A DNA stretch of 64,000 bases from Calonectria ilicicola (GCA_020809705.1 CP085832.1:1364001-1428000); one strand, 5' to 3'; positions 40,601 through 53,648 are shown, counted from the stretch's first letter. Numbers and translations are program-made. The notes: generated by a model from the sequence alone, not told the origin.

Positions 40601-43239
40601 CCAAGGTTGGGGTAGTTTTCCCCAGAATACCAGTTGTGGCCCCGCCGTTTTTTCGGATCAAAGCTTCGTTCAGCTGTCCTTGTGATCCAACGCCTTGGCC
40701 CCGAATCTTGACGTTATCTCCCTCATCAGATATGCGGGTAGATAACATCGAGATGTCATTTTTAGCTTTTTGGTATACTTGCAGCAGTATCAAAGTGAGG
40801 GTGTGGGACTGTGACCATGTAGGTTGCATGCACCGCTGCTCGTCTCCCAACACGGGCGACGCTAAACCACGTCGTTGTTACGACATCTGTGTTGAGCCTC
40901 AGGGCCTATGATATTAGTGGCTGGTTCAAATGTGACTTCTTCCAAGGTGTATCACTCGATTTGACGCTTGGGCACTCAGGGAGCTCAGCAATATGCACGA
41001 GACAATAGCCGGTCGTGCCACCCTGGGCTGTCTCACTCACCAAAAAAGTAAGGTGATGAAGCCAGGAAGAGCTGGAGGATGGGAAGGGGTGCGTATCTAG
41101 AATGGCTCTGGCGGCTCACCCGCTTTCCCCCCCCTTCTTCCCCTCTTTTACTCCAAAAAACCAGGGATGCCACACGAAGTGAGCTTATTCACTGGAACCA
41201 ATACCTTCTCCAGATCACGTTGGCTCGGGGAACAGCTGCTCCGCCGTTTAGATTAGTTGATCAAGTGATTCTAGCGATTCTAGCTCCAAAAATGACTCGG
41301 GTTCAATGAGCTGTTGGCGAGCCATTGAACACTTTCGGGCGCCCGTCTCACCCATTTTTTATTCTGCTGCCTTGAGCTGTGCGAATTGAGCCTTGCTAAG
41401 AAAGGCAATTGGAGGAGAGATGCAAAAGGTCGGACGGGACGCCACCACAATCAAGCCTTGATCCAAGCGTGGCTTGGGCACGGGAATAACTGAGACGCCC
41501 GGGAGATGAGGGCTCGTCTCACAGACCAGACTACCTGCAGGTGTCTGCAGAGTTTTTTCCTCTGGGCGGCGCAAATCACAGATGTGCAAGTCTGAAGCAG
41601 GCCAATGGATGGCGCTGACAATCCGAGATTGGGCTGACAAAAGAGTTCAGTTGTGATCAGCATCAGCTTATCTCGGGAACGGAAGAAGGATAATCAACCC
41701 GACGCTGTGCCACCGCATTTCTGACACAGCACAGGCGTGCTCCTGCGTATCCTATTGTGTTCTCTGTCTTGTAATTTCACATCCGCACACACAAGACATG
41801 CATATTCATGCTGCTTACTTGGCCAACCACTATCCTCCTTGTCGGCGTACAACATGCTCTCTCATATCCGACCATGCTCGTATATTGCGACACCCACCTC
41901 GAAACGGGCTAAAATGTCAAAACGAACAGACGATCTTGTCGGGAGCTTAGTGCGGGTCGAGCAAGACTAGGGCCTCCCCTATGTCATCATGCTACCCCAG
42001 GCCTTGGCGGCGTCGGGCCCCTGGGTCAAGTTGCATGGCGACGTCCATTCAAGATGCTTAGAATTCTGCTGCCTGCTGCCGACGGAGCTTTGGCTCTTTG
42101 TCCACTTGGTCTGACCGTTCTGCGCGCGCCCGTCTGTGCTCCCGATCGTGGCGTGTCTTGAGAAAGCTCAGCTTGCCCACCAGATCTGGCAAACTTCGCT
42201 TGAGGCTGGATCGTGTGACGGCGCCTCTGCGCATCATGGTGCTCTTTCGGATTCTGGTGCTGCCAAGCTGAGAATTGGTCCCGAGCCAATCGAGGCAATC
42301 TCTACCTCTATGTTAAGCTTCAGCTATGAGCATATCTTGATCCGTCCTGGCTAACTTCCCGTGATGTGCATCATTCTGCCCGCCTTGGTTACGGGAGGCT
42401 TTCGCCAAGACGACCTGGGTCGGTGGCAGTTGCGACTCCAAAAGCACCTACACCCGGCGCACAGGTACTGGATTTACTAACAGAATCCGCCTGTCGTCTG
42501 CACTTGAATGGGTTAATGGACGAGGAACCCTGGCGCTATCGGGCCGAAAGCCTCCATGTGCCGGCCAAAGGATTGCGGAGACTGGGGGAGCGTCTGGAGT
42601 GGCTTGTCCGGGGGCCCATGGGGCGTCGGTTTGCTGTGGGGATATTTTGGACAACGTCAAGGCCGGTGCTGGCGATCTCCACGCTTGTTCCAAGGAAACG
42701 AGCTTGGCAGTTGACTTCCACCACACCTCGTTTGTCTATCCCACTGACCCGGAGGAGTAGCTAAGACGGTTGGAACAATGTCTTGAGAGAATTTGGAGTC
42801 GCACGCCCCCCTGGAACCAACACCCCCCCGATGAGATGGATCATCCAAGACGGTGCCCGAACGGGGTGTGCGATGCACACTACCTACCACAGGCCACATG
42901 GTAGGATCCCCGGTCCCGGACCAGCAATTTGGGCTTTGGAAGGAGGCGACCATGGGATGTGGGATGCACGGATTAGCCTCCTACGCGAACAAGAAGCTGG
43001 GCAACTGGGGACGGGCGTTTTATGTCTGGGGGATCGGCTGTCAAAATTTGGAGAAACACAAATAGGCCCTTGTGCCCCAGATGATGATTTGTGAAAATCA
43101 GACCTCATCCTTTTTCATTGTCTGATCTCCAGAGACCACAGTGGATCGCGGTTGAGACTCGGGACTCAGTTTCAGACCCTCTTCCCGCGCAGTGTTTGAC
43201 ATCGTGCCCCTGAGTTTTCCTTGTTGATTGAAGCCCATC
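37642..43239. other. Gene-free stretch of about 5.6 kb
   Basis: Many short open frames occur on both strands (for example 39386-39808, 42366-42764), but none shows a domain, signal peptide or consistent splice structure. No terminal repeats, transposase or tRNA pattern was found. The right end must contain the promoter of the sugar transporter. An RNA gene or degraded element cannot be excluded by eye. Confidence 0.45.
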
Positions 43240-45371
43240 ATGGCGGATATTCAGTATGTCAAAACCCCGTCAGCTATCAATCATTTCCCATCACTGACAA
43301 AACAACTTTCCAGACCCACGTCAAAGGGCTCTTTCGCCATGGACGAGAAGCCGGCCGCTTTCGCCGCTACTACGGAGCATGTAGATCTCCAGAACAACCT
43401 CGAGGCTAGGTACGCTCTCCAGCTGTTTCAAACGACAATGCCATTGTACAAAGTGTCAGTCTAACAACGTTGCAGGATCAAGAACCCCCTCGAGGGCATT
43501 CCCCGCGTCCAGCTCATGGCCAATGTCGAAGAATGGGCTGAGCGAAGGGGCCTTCAGGAGCATGTCCCCATTTTGAAGAAGGGAGCTCTCGTTGCCCAGA
43601 ACCCCACCGCCATCCGCGAGATTGACGGCGAGCAGAAGCTCACCGACCGTGAAGTCGAGGTGCTTGAGCAGGAGGTTACCCACCGCTGGCGTATGCCCCG
43701 AAAGCTCCTCGTCACCATCATCACCTGTTCAATTGGTGCCGCTGTCCAGGGTTGGGATCAGACTGGATCCAACGGTGCCAATCTGTGGTTCCCCAACGCA
43801 TATGGTATTGGTTCTGACAGCACTCGAGACCGAATGCTGGTTGGTATCGTCAACGCTGGTCCCTATATTGGTAGCGCGTGAGTCCCCTCGACCTCTAATC
43901 CTACAGAATTTGAATGCTCATTGTACTATAGTTTCATCGGTTGCTGGCTTTCTGATCCTATCAACAACTACTTTGGTCGTCGCGGTGTCATCTTCTTCTC
44001 TGCCCACTTCTGTATCTGGCCCGTCATCGGTTCTGCCTTCAGCCACACATGGGGTCAACAGCTCGCCTGTCGTCTTCTCATGGGAATTGGTATGGGTGTG
44101 AAAGCATCAACTGTACCCATTTATGCAGCAGAAAATGCGCCGGCTTCGATCCGTGGTGCTCTGGTCATGTCTTGGCAAATGTGGACTGCCTTTGGTATCT
44201 TCCTCGGAACCGCCTTCAACCTTGCCGTCTTCCATGTTTCCGACAAGGTTAACTGGCGTCTGATGCTTGGAGCTCCATTCATCCCTGCCGTGCCTCTCCT
44301 CTTGCTCATCTACACCTGCCCCGAGTCGCCCCGTTGGCTGATGAAGAAGAACCGATACCCAGAGGCCTGGAAATCCATGGCCCAGCTTCGATTTGACCCG
44401 ATCCAGGTTGCTCGTGACATGTACTACATCAGTGCCCAGCTCGAGATTGAAGACCAACTCACCGGCAAGACAAACTATGTCACTCGATTCACACAGCTCT
44501 TCACCGTTCCTCGTGTTCGCCGCGCCAATGTTGCTGCTTTCACCGTCATGATTGCTCAACAGATGTGTGGTATCAACATCATTGCCTTCTACTCGACCAC
44601 TGTTTTTAAGGATGCTGGCATGTCCGAGTTCCGTGCTATGCTTGGCTCTTTCGGCTTCGGTCTTGTCAATTGGCTCTTTGCTTTCCCTGCCTTCTGGACC
44701 ATCGACACATTTGGTCGTCGCAGCCTTCTGCTCTTCACTTTCCCCCAGATGACCTGGACTCTGCTAGCTGCTGGACTTTGTACCCTCATTTCTAAGGATC
44801 AGGAAACAGTTCGCACAGCACTTGTTTGCTTGTTTGTTTTCATGTTCGGTGCCTTCTACTCCCCTGGTGAAGGTCCCGTGCCTTTCACATACAGCGCTGA
44901 GGTTTATCCTCTGTCCCACCGTGAGACCGGTATGGGTTTCGCCGTCGCTACCTGCCTCTTCTGGGCTGCCGTTCTCAGTACCTCGTTCCCCTTCATTCTT
45001 GACCAACTTCAGACAGTTGTAAGTAATCCCACACACTCGTGCATCTTAAGAATTGCCGCTAATAGATATCTTAGGGTGCCTTTGGTCTGTATGCCGGATT
45101 CAACGTTGTCGCCTTTGTCATGATCTTCTTCTTGGTTCCTGAGACCAAGCAGCGAACCTTGGAAGAACTCGACTATGTCTTTGCCGTTCCCATCCGCAAG
45201 TTTGCCAGCTACCAGCTCACCACTACTTTGCCCTGGTGGATCAAGCGCTACATCTTTTTCCGACGCGATGCCGTTAGAAAGCCTCTCTACCAGTTCGAGC
45301 AGCTTGCCAATGTTACTCCTGGCCACTCTGACATCGAGAGCCCTGCTGATAGCGAGCGAAAGATGCCCTAA
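43240..45371 (+). CDS. MFS sugar/polyol transporter
   Basis: Exons 43240-43409, 43476-43877, 43932-45018 and 45075-45371 give 651 residues; introns are 66, 54 and 56 nt with canonical ends. A ~120-residue hydrophilic N-terminus precedes 12 hydrophobic segments. Sugar-porter signatures are present: GWDQTGSNGANLWFP in TM1-2, DPINNYFGRRG in loop 2-3, PESPRWLMKK at the central loop, AQQMCGINIIAFYST in TM7, and PETKQRTLEELDYVF after TM12. It resembles fungal hexose, polyol or oligosaccharide porters in which TM10 reads PGEGPVPFTYSAEVYPL. The substrate is not deducible. Complete, plasma membrane expected. Confidence 0.88.
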
Positions 45372-46089
45372 GATGGTTTGCATGGACGTTTGTGTACATA
45401 TGGCATTTATTGATACTGCCTATCGTCACATTGCATTGGAGGATTCAATTGGTTGTTCTTGGAAATAATTTGATACCCACTCGTTACGATAATTGTCTAG
45501 GACGTACTTCTCACAATATGGGAGGATCGTATTGGTGACTGGTGCATCCAGCACAATGGTATCTATGATATATTGGGTGATGAGTAGACCCAGCATAGTT
45601 ACATAGTTGTTAATATGATTGCATATTAAATATGTTTGAAAAATCTTTTAATGAACGGTTGACATCGCATTGAGTTCAGTGAGGTACCGAGAAGACTCCG
45701 ATAATGAAGGGAGAGTTTTGCGGGTTGTGGTTCTGCTCGATTTAGCCCTTGGGAATCAAGGCACTAAGAATACCAGGACTGGAGTGTTGATTAATACTAA
45801 TGCTTATGTTAAATAATTTAGTGGTTTTAGAAATAATTTATTTATATTTGGTTTAACACAATCCAGTGGCAAGCTCTCCCGGGACTTTTCCCAGAAGCAC
45901 TAAAGCGAGCCACAAAGGTGGTACACTACATCAACCATATTTGGTCTTCATACTTTGCCCAACTAAGGAACCATCAACTTAATATTCTTCACATTAGGCC
46001 CAATATTTAAAAGGTTATTTCGCTTTTTAGCAAATACGAAGATTTTTCTCCTCTTATCTTTTTATTCTCTCCGATTATATTATTTTAAC
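45372..46089. other. Intergenic, AT-rich
   Basis: No gene. From about 45600 it is AT-rich and forms the leader of the Fic gene. Confidence 0.55.
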
Positions 46090-47169
46090 ATGGCTTCTAG
46101 ACGTATGCATCGCCTTTATGATCTGATCCGTGCTTCAATACGAGGCATTCATAGTGCGACCGAAGCTCAAAGAAGGGCGAAGCTCGAGGAAATATACAAA
46201 CCTTTCAAGGAATTGACACCTGGTCCCGAATATAATTCTCTGGCGGCTTCGGGCCGAGTCTGGGAAGATTTTCACGATCCTTCAAATAGTCAGAAATACG
46301 GCTATTTTAGATTGCAGGAAGAACATGCATCTGCCCTCGAAAAAATCGATAAAATCAAGAAATCTACGGAATTCTCTCCCGACTTTTCGGAGCGACTGGT
46401 TTCTGCTTATGCTCATCAGTCTGTTCAGATTGAAGACAACAAGCTTAGGCTCAGCGATAGTGTAGCGATTGGCAAATGCCTCAATAATAACGGCTTCTAC
46501 AACATTGAGGCTAAATCCTTGGAAGAGCTAAAAGACTATCCGCTCACTGATGTTTCTTCGATTATCCCGGATGCTGATCGCAACCAAGCTATCGAACTTC
46601 GAAATCATCTCGTTGCATCTCATTGGATCACAAAAACAGCACCAAGGCTCCATGGCACAGCTGGATTTGATGAAAACGGCGTTCAGGGTCTCTCAACTTT
46701 GACGATGAAGGATCTTGCTCCAGGAGGGTACTATGCCAGCACCTTCGGTCCCAGGGTGAAGCTTGGAGACTATCGGGAGATCCCCATTCGTGTTAGAACC
46801 AACCATATGCTTATATTCCCATATCCCCAGGAAGTTCCAGCATGTATGAAACGCTTCTATCAGTGGCGCAAGAGGATTCATGAAGAGAAAAAATTGCATC
46901 CTCTTCTCATCGCTGCCCAGACCACGGCTTATTTTATCAGTATCCACCCTTTTATGGATGGAAATGGGCGCGTGTCACGAATGATTATGCAAGACTATTT
47001 GATTCGGCAAGGGTATTATCCCATTGTATTTCCCGGAATCGAGCGGTAGGATTACCTGAGAATGATTAATGGAGCACATAATAGGAAGCCCGATGAATTT
47101 GTTGGCCGCATCATTGAATCACAACTACACATGATGGAGCAGAATGAGAAGCGTCGCTTAGTCGGATAA
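46090..47169 (+). pseudogene. Fic-domain (AMPylase-type) protein interrupted by one in-frame TAG
   Basis: The frame from the ATG at 46090 encodes 319 residues to TAG at 47047-47049, then stays open for 39 more codons to TAA 47167-47169. The Fic catalytic motif is complete, HPFMDGNGRVSR at about 286-297 (His286 as base, Asp/Gly/Asn/Gly/Arg nucleotide loop). SVQIEDN at 111-117 fits the inhibitory (S/T)xxxE motif of self-inhibited Fic proteins. The segment after the stop (DYLRMINGAHN..PDEFVGRIIESQL) matches the last Fic helices, so the gene was once about 359 residues. If translated as is, the product lacks the end of the fold. Fic enzymes modify protein Ser/Thr/Tyr with AMP. Codon use is A/T-richer than in the neighbours and both flanks are AT-rich, so it may be transferred or accessory DNA. 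Confidence 0.8.
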
Positions 47170-47638
47170 ATGATGGAGGATGGTTTTGGTTAAAAATAAA
47201 TAAATAATAGAATAATGATTTATATTTATTTATTTATCTTTTTATTTATTTATATATGATGTGTTCTTGATTGGCCACTACATTCCTCCCTCGGCTGCTC
47301 TGCCGAACTATCACAACTTCATTCATGGGCCAGAATTGAGAAAGCAAGATCGGCGTTCCGAAACACCTTGGATTATGAAATACTAAACTAATTAGAGCCT
47401 AAAATTATTTGACGACCAACCGCTTAAAAATGCAGGCCTTTACATGGTGTCGGTCCATCCTTGCACTAGGTACGGCCCGCTTGTGTACTTGGCATCCCGC
47501 CGGGAACGGTTCCGATGAACGAACCCACTTACACCCACTTGTTCAACTCAATTGGCTCCTCCACCAAGACTTGGACTTCCCAACCTTGGCGCCTGGCCAC
47601 GAAAGATATCGGCGAGCTTTACCGCTCCGATATGCACC
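47170..47638. other. Intergenic with AT-rich inverted repeat
   Basis: Contains complementary AAATAAATAAATA and TATTTATTTATTTA arms right after the Fic remnant, then ordinary sequence leading to the regulator gene. Confidence 0.55.
47192..47257. repeat. AT-rich imperfect inverted repeat
   Basis: An A-rich arm (47192-47208) faces two T-rich arms (47223-47237 and 47239-47257) built from TTTA units. It could form a hairpin or serve in 3'-end formation of the Fic gene. Confidence 0.6.
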
Positions 47639-49250
47639 ATGCCGGGGAACGGCACCCGCCGCCGGAGCGGCTGCTTCAGATGCCGCCAGCGGAAACGTCG
47701 GTGCGATGAGGAGAAGCCCATTTGCAACCGGTGTCGAAGGTTGGGCGACAATTGCGTCTATCCCGGATCCTCCTCTGCATCTAATGAGTTCAAGTTTGTC
47801 GTGGCCACATCTCAGGATCACTACGCTCTTCCGATTCGAAACCTAGAAAAGAAGGCGAACTTTTTGAACCTTTCACCTTTTGATGTGGAAACGATATATA
47901 CGAAGTTTCACCCCGAAGACGATGGAGAAGTCGGTCCGCAAAACGCTGTCCTCCCTGTCGCTGCTCCGAGAACGGGCGAAGATCTTGTTCTCTATCCCCA
48001 CATCTCACCATTCTTCACCAACAACGTATCTGAGGGCCTTGAGTCCGTTGAGGCAGCTCTCATACAGTATTGTATGCACATGCACTGGATCCACCCCACT
48101 TTGAATATTGCTAACAATTGTAGACTTTGAGGTCATCAGCAGCAGCAGAGTGTATGTACAAACAGGGCGAAACGGCTTCCGCACATCTGTTATCCCTCGA
48201 ATGTTATCTCAGAAGGGATCTTTATTCTCTGCTGCCCTAGCCCTCAGCTCCTCAGAATGGGCGCATGATATTGTTGCAGATGGAAGAGACTATCGTGCTC
48301 TCTCCACCCGCTACAAAGTTCGCGCGCTCCAGGAGCTGCAACATGCTCTACACGATGCCGGGAATGCTGACAATAATCTCCTGACGTGTGTCCTCCTCTC
48401 CTCCCTGGAGATTTCTCAAGGATCGCATCCGGCATGGCTTCGTCACCTTCAAGGCGCACTTGCTCTTGTTTACAATTTCGGGGGGAACCTAGACCCCAGC
48501 GTCGCTCAGTTTGCACTAATGTATTTTCGCTTCAGATATATATTGTTAGAGACAACCCAACTTACGACTTGCGTACAGCGTGGCAAGGAAACCAATGGCT
48601 CATATTTGAACGACCTTGCCAGAGCGGAAGGCGCAATTATTCCGTTTCAAGGCAACCGAGACCTCATTGATGAACAGATCGGCTGTTCCATGGAGTTGGT
48701 GGACATTATCAACGAAATATGCTCCCCATCTCATGTCCCCGGGGGCCATGATGACCTGCCTGAGGATGATCTTCGCAAAAAGGGTGATGAGATTGAGCGC
48801 AGAATTGCCCGCATCTCCATCCACGACTCAAAAAATACCGACGAATATCTCCTCAAGAGTGCAAAGTCATTTAGAATTGCAGCTCAGATATACCTTCGTT
48901 TGACTTACTTCAATATCCCAATCACCCATCGAGTAATTGTGGAACTCCATAAATCACTCCTTTCTTGCCTTTCTGGCATAATTGTTGAACGACAGGCGAG
49001 GCGCTCATTTCCGATGTGGCCGCTCTTCTTGGCAGGCTGCTTAAGCTCCACAGACGAGCATCGCAAGGTTGTGTTGGACCACTTCTCGTTGCTGGACAAG
49101 AAGTGGCCCATCAGTAATATCTCGGCGGTTTGGAATGCCTTGCGGACTGTTTGGCACACTCGAGATCTGATCACTTCTTCGGATTCACAAGCACATCAAG
49201 ATTGGAGACACGTGATTCACAAATTTGGGTGGAAATTGAGTCTCAGTTAA
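47639..49250 (+). CDS. Zn2Cys6 transcription factor
   Basis: Exons 47639-48071 and 48124-49250 with a 52-nt intron (GTATGC, TGCTAAC branch, TTGTAG) give 519 residues. The ATG at 47639 is the first in frame and lies in GCACCATGCC. A complete binuclear cluster starts at residue 12: GCFRCRQRKRRCDEEKPIC then NRCRRLGDNCVYP (C12, C15, C22, C29, C32, C39). The splice joins LIQYYFEVISSSRVYVQT, the start of the C-terminal regulatory domain; LLTCVLLSSLEISQGSHPAWLRHLQGA is typical of the shorter fungal-specific regulatory domains. The nearest neighbour is the ABCG pump, tail to tail, which makes the pump a reasonable but unproved target. Confidence 0.87.
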
Positions 49251-49564
49251 CTCTAAGCTCCCTTTTAGCTTGATCATCGCCGTCGGGAGCGCGGACCGAT
49301 GTTCATCGCTCCACTTGGTACGGCTTGAGGGCTACCAGTTTGGACTCAAATTCGGAATAGCGGGGTGACGAAAGAGATGTTTTGACAAGCCTTCCCGGTC
49401 ATTAATAGGATAGTACTAAAAGGCTTTTTTTTTAGCGGTATGTTATGGAGCTGTCGGGAAGTTTGGTATTTATTAAGCAGAGACAGCCATTAATGTGATA
49501 TATTATATATAATCGTATCTTCATCATGATTTACGGGCAACCTAAAAGTTGCTTCCAAATCCCC
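49251..49564. other. Short intergenic between convergent genes
   Basis: The 3' flanks of the regulator and the ABCG pump, AT-rich near 49490-49515; no gene. Confidence 0.6.
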
Positions 49565-52500
49565 TTACGCCTTCTCTTTTCCTGATCCTTTGTTTCCTTT
49601 CCAGTGTGTTCTGACCAACCTGACAACTGCCCAAGCAAGCAGTCTATAGATAATTACGCAGGCTGCTAGAGCCGCTGCATTGATGTCTGGGTTTTCGTTC
49701 ATCTTGTATAAATCCAAGACGTCTTGCCCTGTAGTGACAGGACATTTTCCATTTTCCAATCTCTGGCTGTCGTTGCAAGTAAACTCCACGCCACGTAGAG
49801 AGTACGTTGCTGCGGCGTGAACCGCATACCGAACTGGTGAAAGGTAGTTGAAAGAGGTGAATAGACGTGGCATATCAATCGAAAGAACTCCTGCCATGAG
49901 GTTCGCTACCGAGAGGAAAATGCCCATAATTTGAATAGCAAAGCCAGCATGTCCGAATAAGCTGTTGAACATGATTCCGAGGCTTTCACCACATGACACG
50001 ACGCCGAAACACGAAAAGAAACAGATGAAGTACATCTTTGCGTTTCTCGGCAAACCGACCGCTAAGTTACCCAAGACTCCAAACACCAGGCAGCTGATAA
50101 TCTCAAAAGGCACCTCGAGGATTGTGTATGACGCGAGAAAGGCCTCGACACCATATACACCATCGTCGTCCTCCCTGTAGAAGACGTCCCTCTCGCTCGG
50201 GTAGATGGCAACATTTTGCAGCATGCCTACAAAGTAGAAGGCGCCAATTTCTTGGACAAATCCCATTCGGTTTTGTACGGAGTAGTAGTCGTGATGAAGA
50301 GGTGCGAACCACAGAGCCAAGATAATGGCAAGACCAATAACTTGCATGAGGCGAGCAAGGATGAGCTCGGGTTGACGGCGGGTATTGATGATATCTCGAT
50401 GAAGAAGAATAGGAAGAGCAGCCATGAAAGAGGCTTTCTTGTGAACAAGAGCTCCCAGTTCGGCGGGTGACGAGAGATTGGCCTTGTTAAAAGATCTGCG
50501 TGGTGAAGTGAGGCCTGTCTTCTGTATGGCTCCTACGCCATGATCCTTCTCTTCTGACTCCTTCTCTTGATTACCTTCTGCCTTTTCCACGTCGATTTCT
50601 GCACAATAAGAGTTTCTTGTTTGCCAGCTCTCAATCAACTTTTGGACCCGCTGCCGAGATTCTGCCTCTCTGTCGTCTCGCTGAAGGTCAATTGTTATCA
50701 TATCGAGAGCAAAGTCCGCAGGGTTTGTATGCTGCGGGCAGTCGAGCCCAAGGCCTCCGAAGTAGTTAAGCATTTTCTTTCCAGAGCCAGAGTAAACTTG
50801 GGAACCTCCACGAGCTAAAAGCAATACATTGCCGAATCCCTCAAATAGGGCAGACCGAGCTTGATGGATGGTAAGAATGAGAGTACGCCCTTCATTGGCA
50901 AGTCCCTGTAGAACTTCCATGATCGAATTGGCTGTGAAGGCATCCAATCCAGATGTCGGCTCATCAAGCAGTAGAATGCGTGGGTTAGTGAGGATTTGGA
51001 CGGCAATGGAAACGCGACGCTTTTCTCCGCCTGAGATACCCTTAATCATATCATTGCCAACAAGATTATCCGCACAATCCTTCAAACCAAGCTGTAACAA
51101 TACTTCTTCTGCTCGACTTCGCTTTTCCTGCTTGCTCATGAATGAGGGAAGTCGCAGACTAGCAGCAAAATACAGTGTTTCTCGGACGGTGAGAGAAGGT
51201 AACAAGGCGGAATCATCTTGGCAAACATAGGAGCAGACTGATCTGACGACAGCATCGGATGGAGTGGCTTCGTTAAATGTAAGACGGCCCGAGGGACGGT
51301 ACTTGGTTCCAATGGAATTTCGAAGTCGAAGAGCCATCGAATTGAGCAACGATGTTTTACCACTACCCGAGGGTCCCATAATGACATTGATCATTCCAGC
51401 CTGGAAAGTTGCATTAAGTGGATTTAGGATAGTTTTGGTGGGAAGTTTCTTCCCTAGCGCAGATCTCTTCTCCAGTGTGAGAGAGAAATTGTCTAGTCCC
51501 ACGTCGATGGCTCGTACATCAGCAATCGACCGCGCCGTCATCTTTTCCTTGCCGGCTGAGAGATCTGTATCCGATACTCGAGCACGGGCAATGGTCATCT
51601 CAACTTTGATGAAATGAAGACCAATTACTGAAAGCAAAAGGAAGAAAATGACAAATGCTACAAGAACTATAATAGGTCGCGTTACCCAATTCTTGGGGAA
51701 ACCGAACAAACTCATGATGTACTCGCCAGTATAGGGCTCACATTGCGGGTTAGATCTACCACCAGGATAAGGGCAGTCGTAAAAGCTACCCTCGAACTCG
51801 TTGGCGCAAAAAGCTCCCATACTATAGAACTGTGTTTGGTTAGAAATGAACAAGAAATAATGGGACCTTACTTACGCTATATGTGATCCATTTTGTCCAT
51901 CGCACGTACACCGGAAGAGTTTCGTTTTGGATAAACATTCCGCTCGACATACTTTGAAGAGTATAGACCATGTTGGCAATGAGACTTGCGCCAGGAAAGT
52001 GCCTCGAGGCGACTACACAAGTCATAGCGCATGTGACCGCGACGTATTGATTTAGGAGGGAAATAGCGAAGAAGGTGAAGAACTTGCTCACTGTCCGCTC
52101 ATATCCAGCCATAAAGTACATGATTGCAGAAAATAAGAACGGCACAGGGACGTCTTCAGTTGGCATTCGGGCCAGCCTCCGGGAGAGAACATAGGGTAGG
52201 GCGTCAACATAATGTTCAGCAGACTCGCGATCGAATGTTTGGATGTCGATCGTCATTCGATAAACCTCGAAAATAAGAATTAAATAGCCTTGAAGACCAT
52301 TCGCCGCCCACAGACCGCCTTGCCGAGATCGGATACCAGATTGGTCGCGGCCAAGGTCGTAAAAGAGGTATCCCGTAACCAACCCCATCATGATTGCTTC
52401 AAAGAGGGCAGCTGCCATACCCATAGGGTCTCGATATGTCACTTTGAATGTGCGGTCTGTTAAAACCAAAAGCTGTCGAGTAAAGCCAGCATGCTTCTCT

Positions 52501-53648
52501 GCTGCCTTTCTCTCCTTTCGACTTACTTCACTATCGACATTCGGTAGAGGTTCAAACCGTTTTTTGCTTTCGATGCCCCATGCGTCCTTTAGTCTTTGGA
52601 CCCTGTCTGTCGATTCTTGCTCAAGCTCGGGCGTCCGATTATCGACGGCGGCAATGTCAATGATAAACTCGGCTGGATTGACAAATGGCGGCAACTTGAA
52701 ATCTAAACTATCGAACCATGGAACACATTCCTTGATCGGTCCAGAGTATACTGGGCTGCCCTTTGTCAAGACGACGAGATTGTCAAAGAGATCCCAAATC
52801 TCCGATCGCGGCTGGTGAAGGGTCGTAATGATAGTTCGACCTTTTTGTGCCAGCTTCTTTAACGTTTTTACTAACTGGTACGCGCTAGTAGCATCGAGAC
52901 CCGTTGTCGGTTCGTCGAGGAAGAGGATTGATGGGTTGGCAAGCATCTGCACACCGATGCTAGTACGTCGCTTCTCTCCACCAGAACAACCGTGATGCTG
53001 GGAGTTCCCGATTCGAGTGTCGGCGCATTCCTTCAAACCAAGCTCGCGAATGACTTCTTCGACAACTCTCATACGTTGCTCTGGAGTTGTTGAGGGCGGG
53101 AGCCTCAAATTTGCAGAGTATTGTAAGGTTTCCCTGACTGTGAGCGTCGGGAGTAGAACATCCTGTTGCATTACGTATGCATGACTGATGCTATGGACTC
53201 CGACCCGGCCATTGAAAGCAATTACACCTTGTTGTTTTAATCTTGAACTGGAAACTCTCTCGGCCATGGTGTTGAGGAATGTTGTCTTTCCTGAGCCACT
53301 TCCGCCAATGATGGCCGTTAGAGTCCCAGGTTGAACATCAGCATTAACGGAGTGAATCAGGGTCTTCATTTCTGGAGACGTGTTGAATTTGGAGGAGAAG
53401 AGCTGAGGGTAAGTTGAAGGCTCAAGCCATGAAGGTGCTGTGTCGACTGAGACGGATACATCTCGGATTCGTACGTCAACCGCTTGCACATCGTCAAGAG
53501 AGAGATTTCCGGCGCCTGAGAGCGAGATACGCCGTTCCTCGATCGATTGGCGCGAGGTCGGTTCCGATGGGTGGTCCATGGAATTTTTGGGACTCGTCTT
53601 TTTCACGTCTGTCGCCTCGTTTCGTTCGGTTGACTCCGAACTTGCCAT
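49565..53648 (-). CDS. Full-length ABCG transporter, (NBD-TMD)2, YOL075c-like
   Basis: Two exons (minus), 53648-51876 and 51829-49565, with a 46-nt intron (GTAAGT, TTCTAACC branch, ACACAG), give 1345 residues. Each half has a complete nucleotide-binding domain before its membrane domain. Half 1: Walker A GGSGSGKTT, signature CSGGEKRRTSIG, Walker B ILFLDEPTTGLD. Half 2: GPSGSGKTS, ISGGEKRRVSI, ILLLDEPTSGLD. The splice joins WITYS to FYSMGAFCANEFEG in the first membrane domain, before its extracellular Cys-rich loop. The order NBD first differs from plant-type PDR only by family; it resembles yeast YOL075c. Both ATP sites look intact. The substrate is unknown; drug, lipid or metabolite export is possible. 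Confidence 0.9.

Noticed and set aside
42366..42764. Open frame of 132 codons in the gene-free stretch
   Set aside because: Arg/Leu/Pro-rich with no recognisable domain, signal or splice support.
15154..47169. Reassignment of TAG as a sense codon, suggested by two genes each interrupted by one TAG
   Set aside because: TAG is the natural terminator of several intact genes here (terpene synthase, DUF885 protein, allantoinase, EH/zinc-finger protein), so the code is standard.
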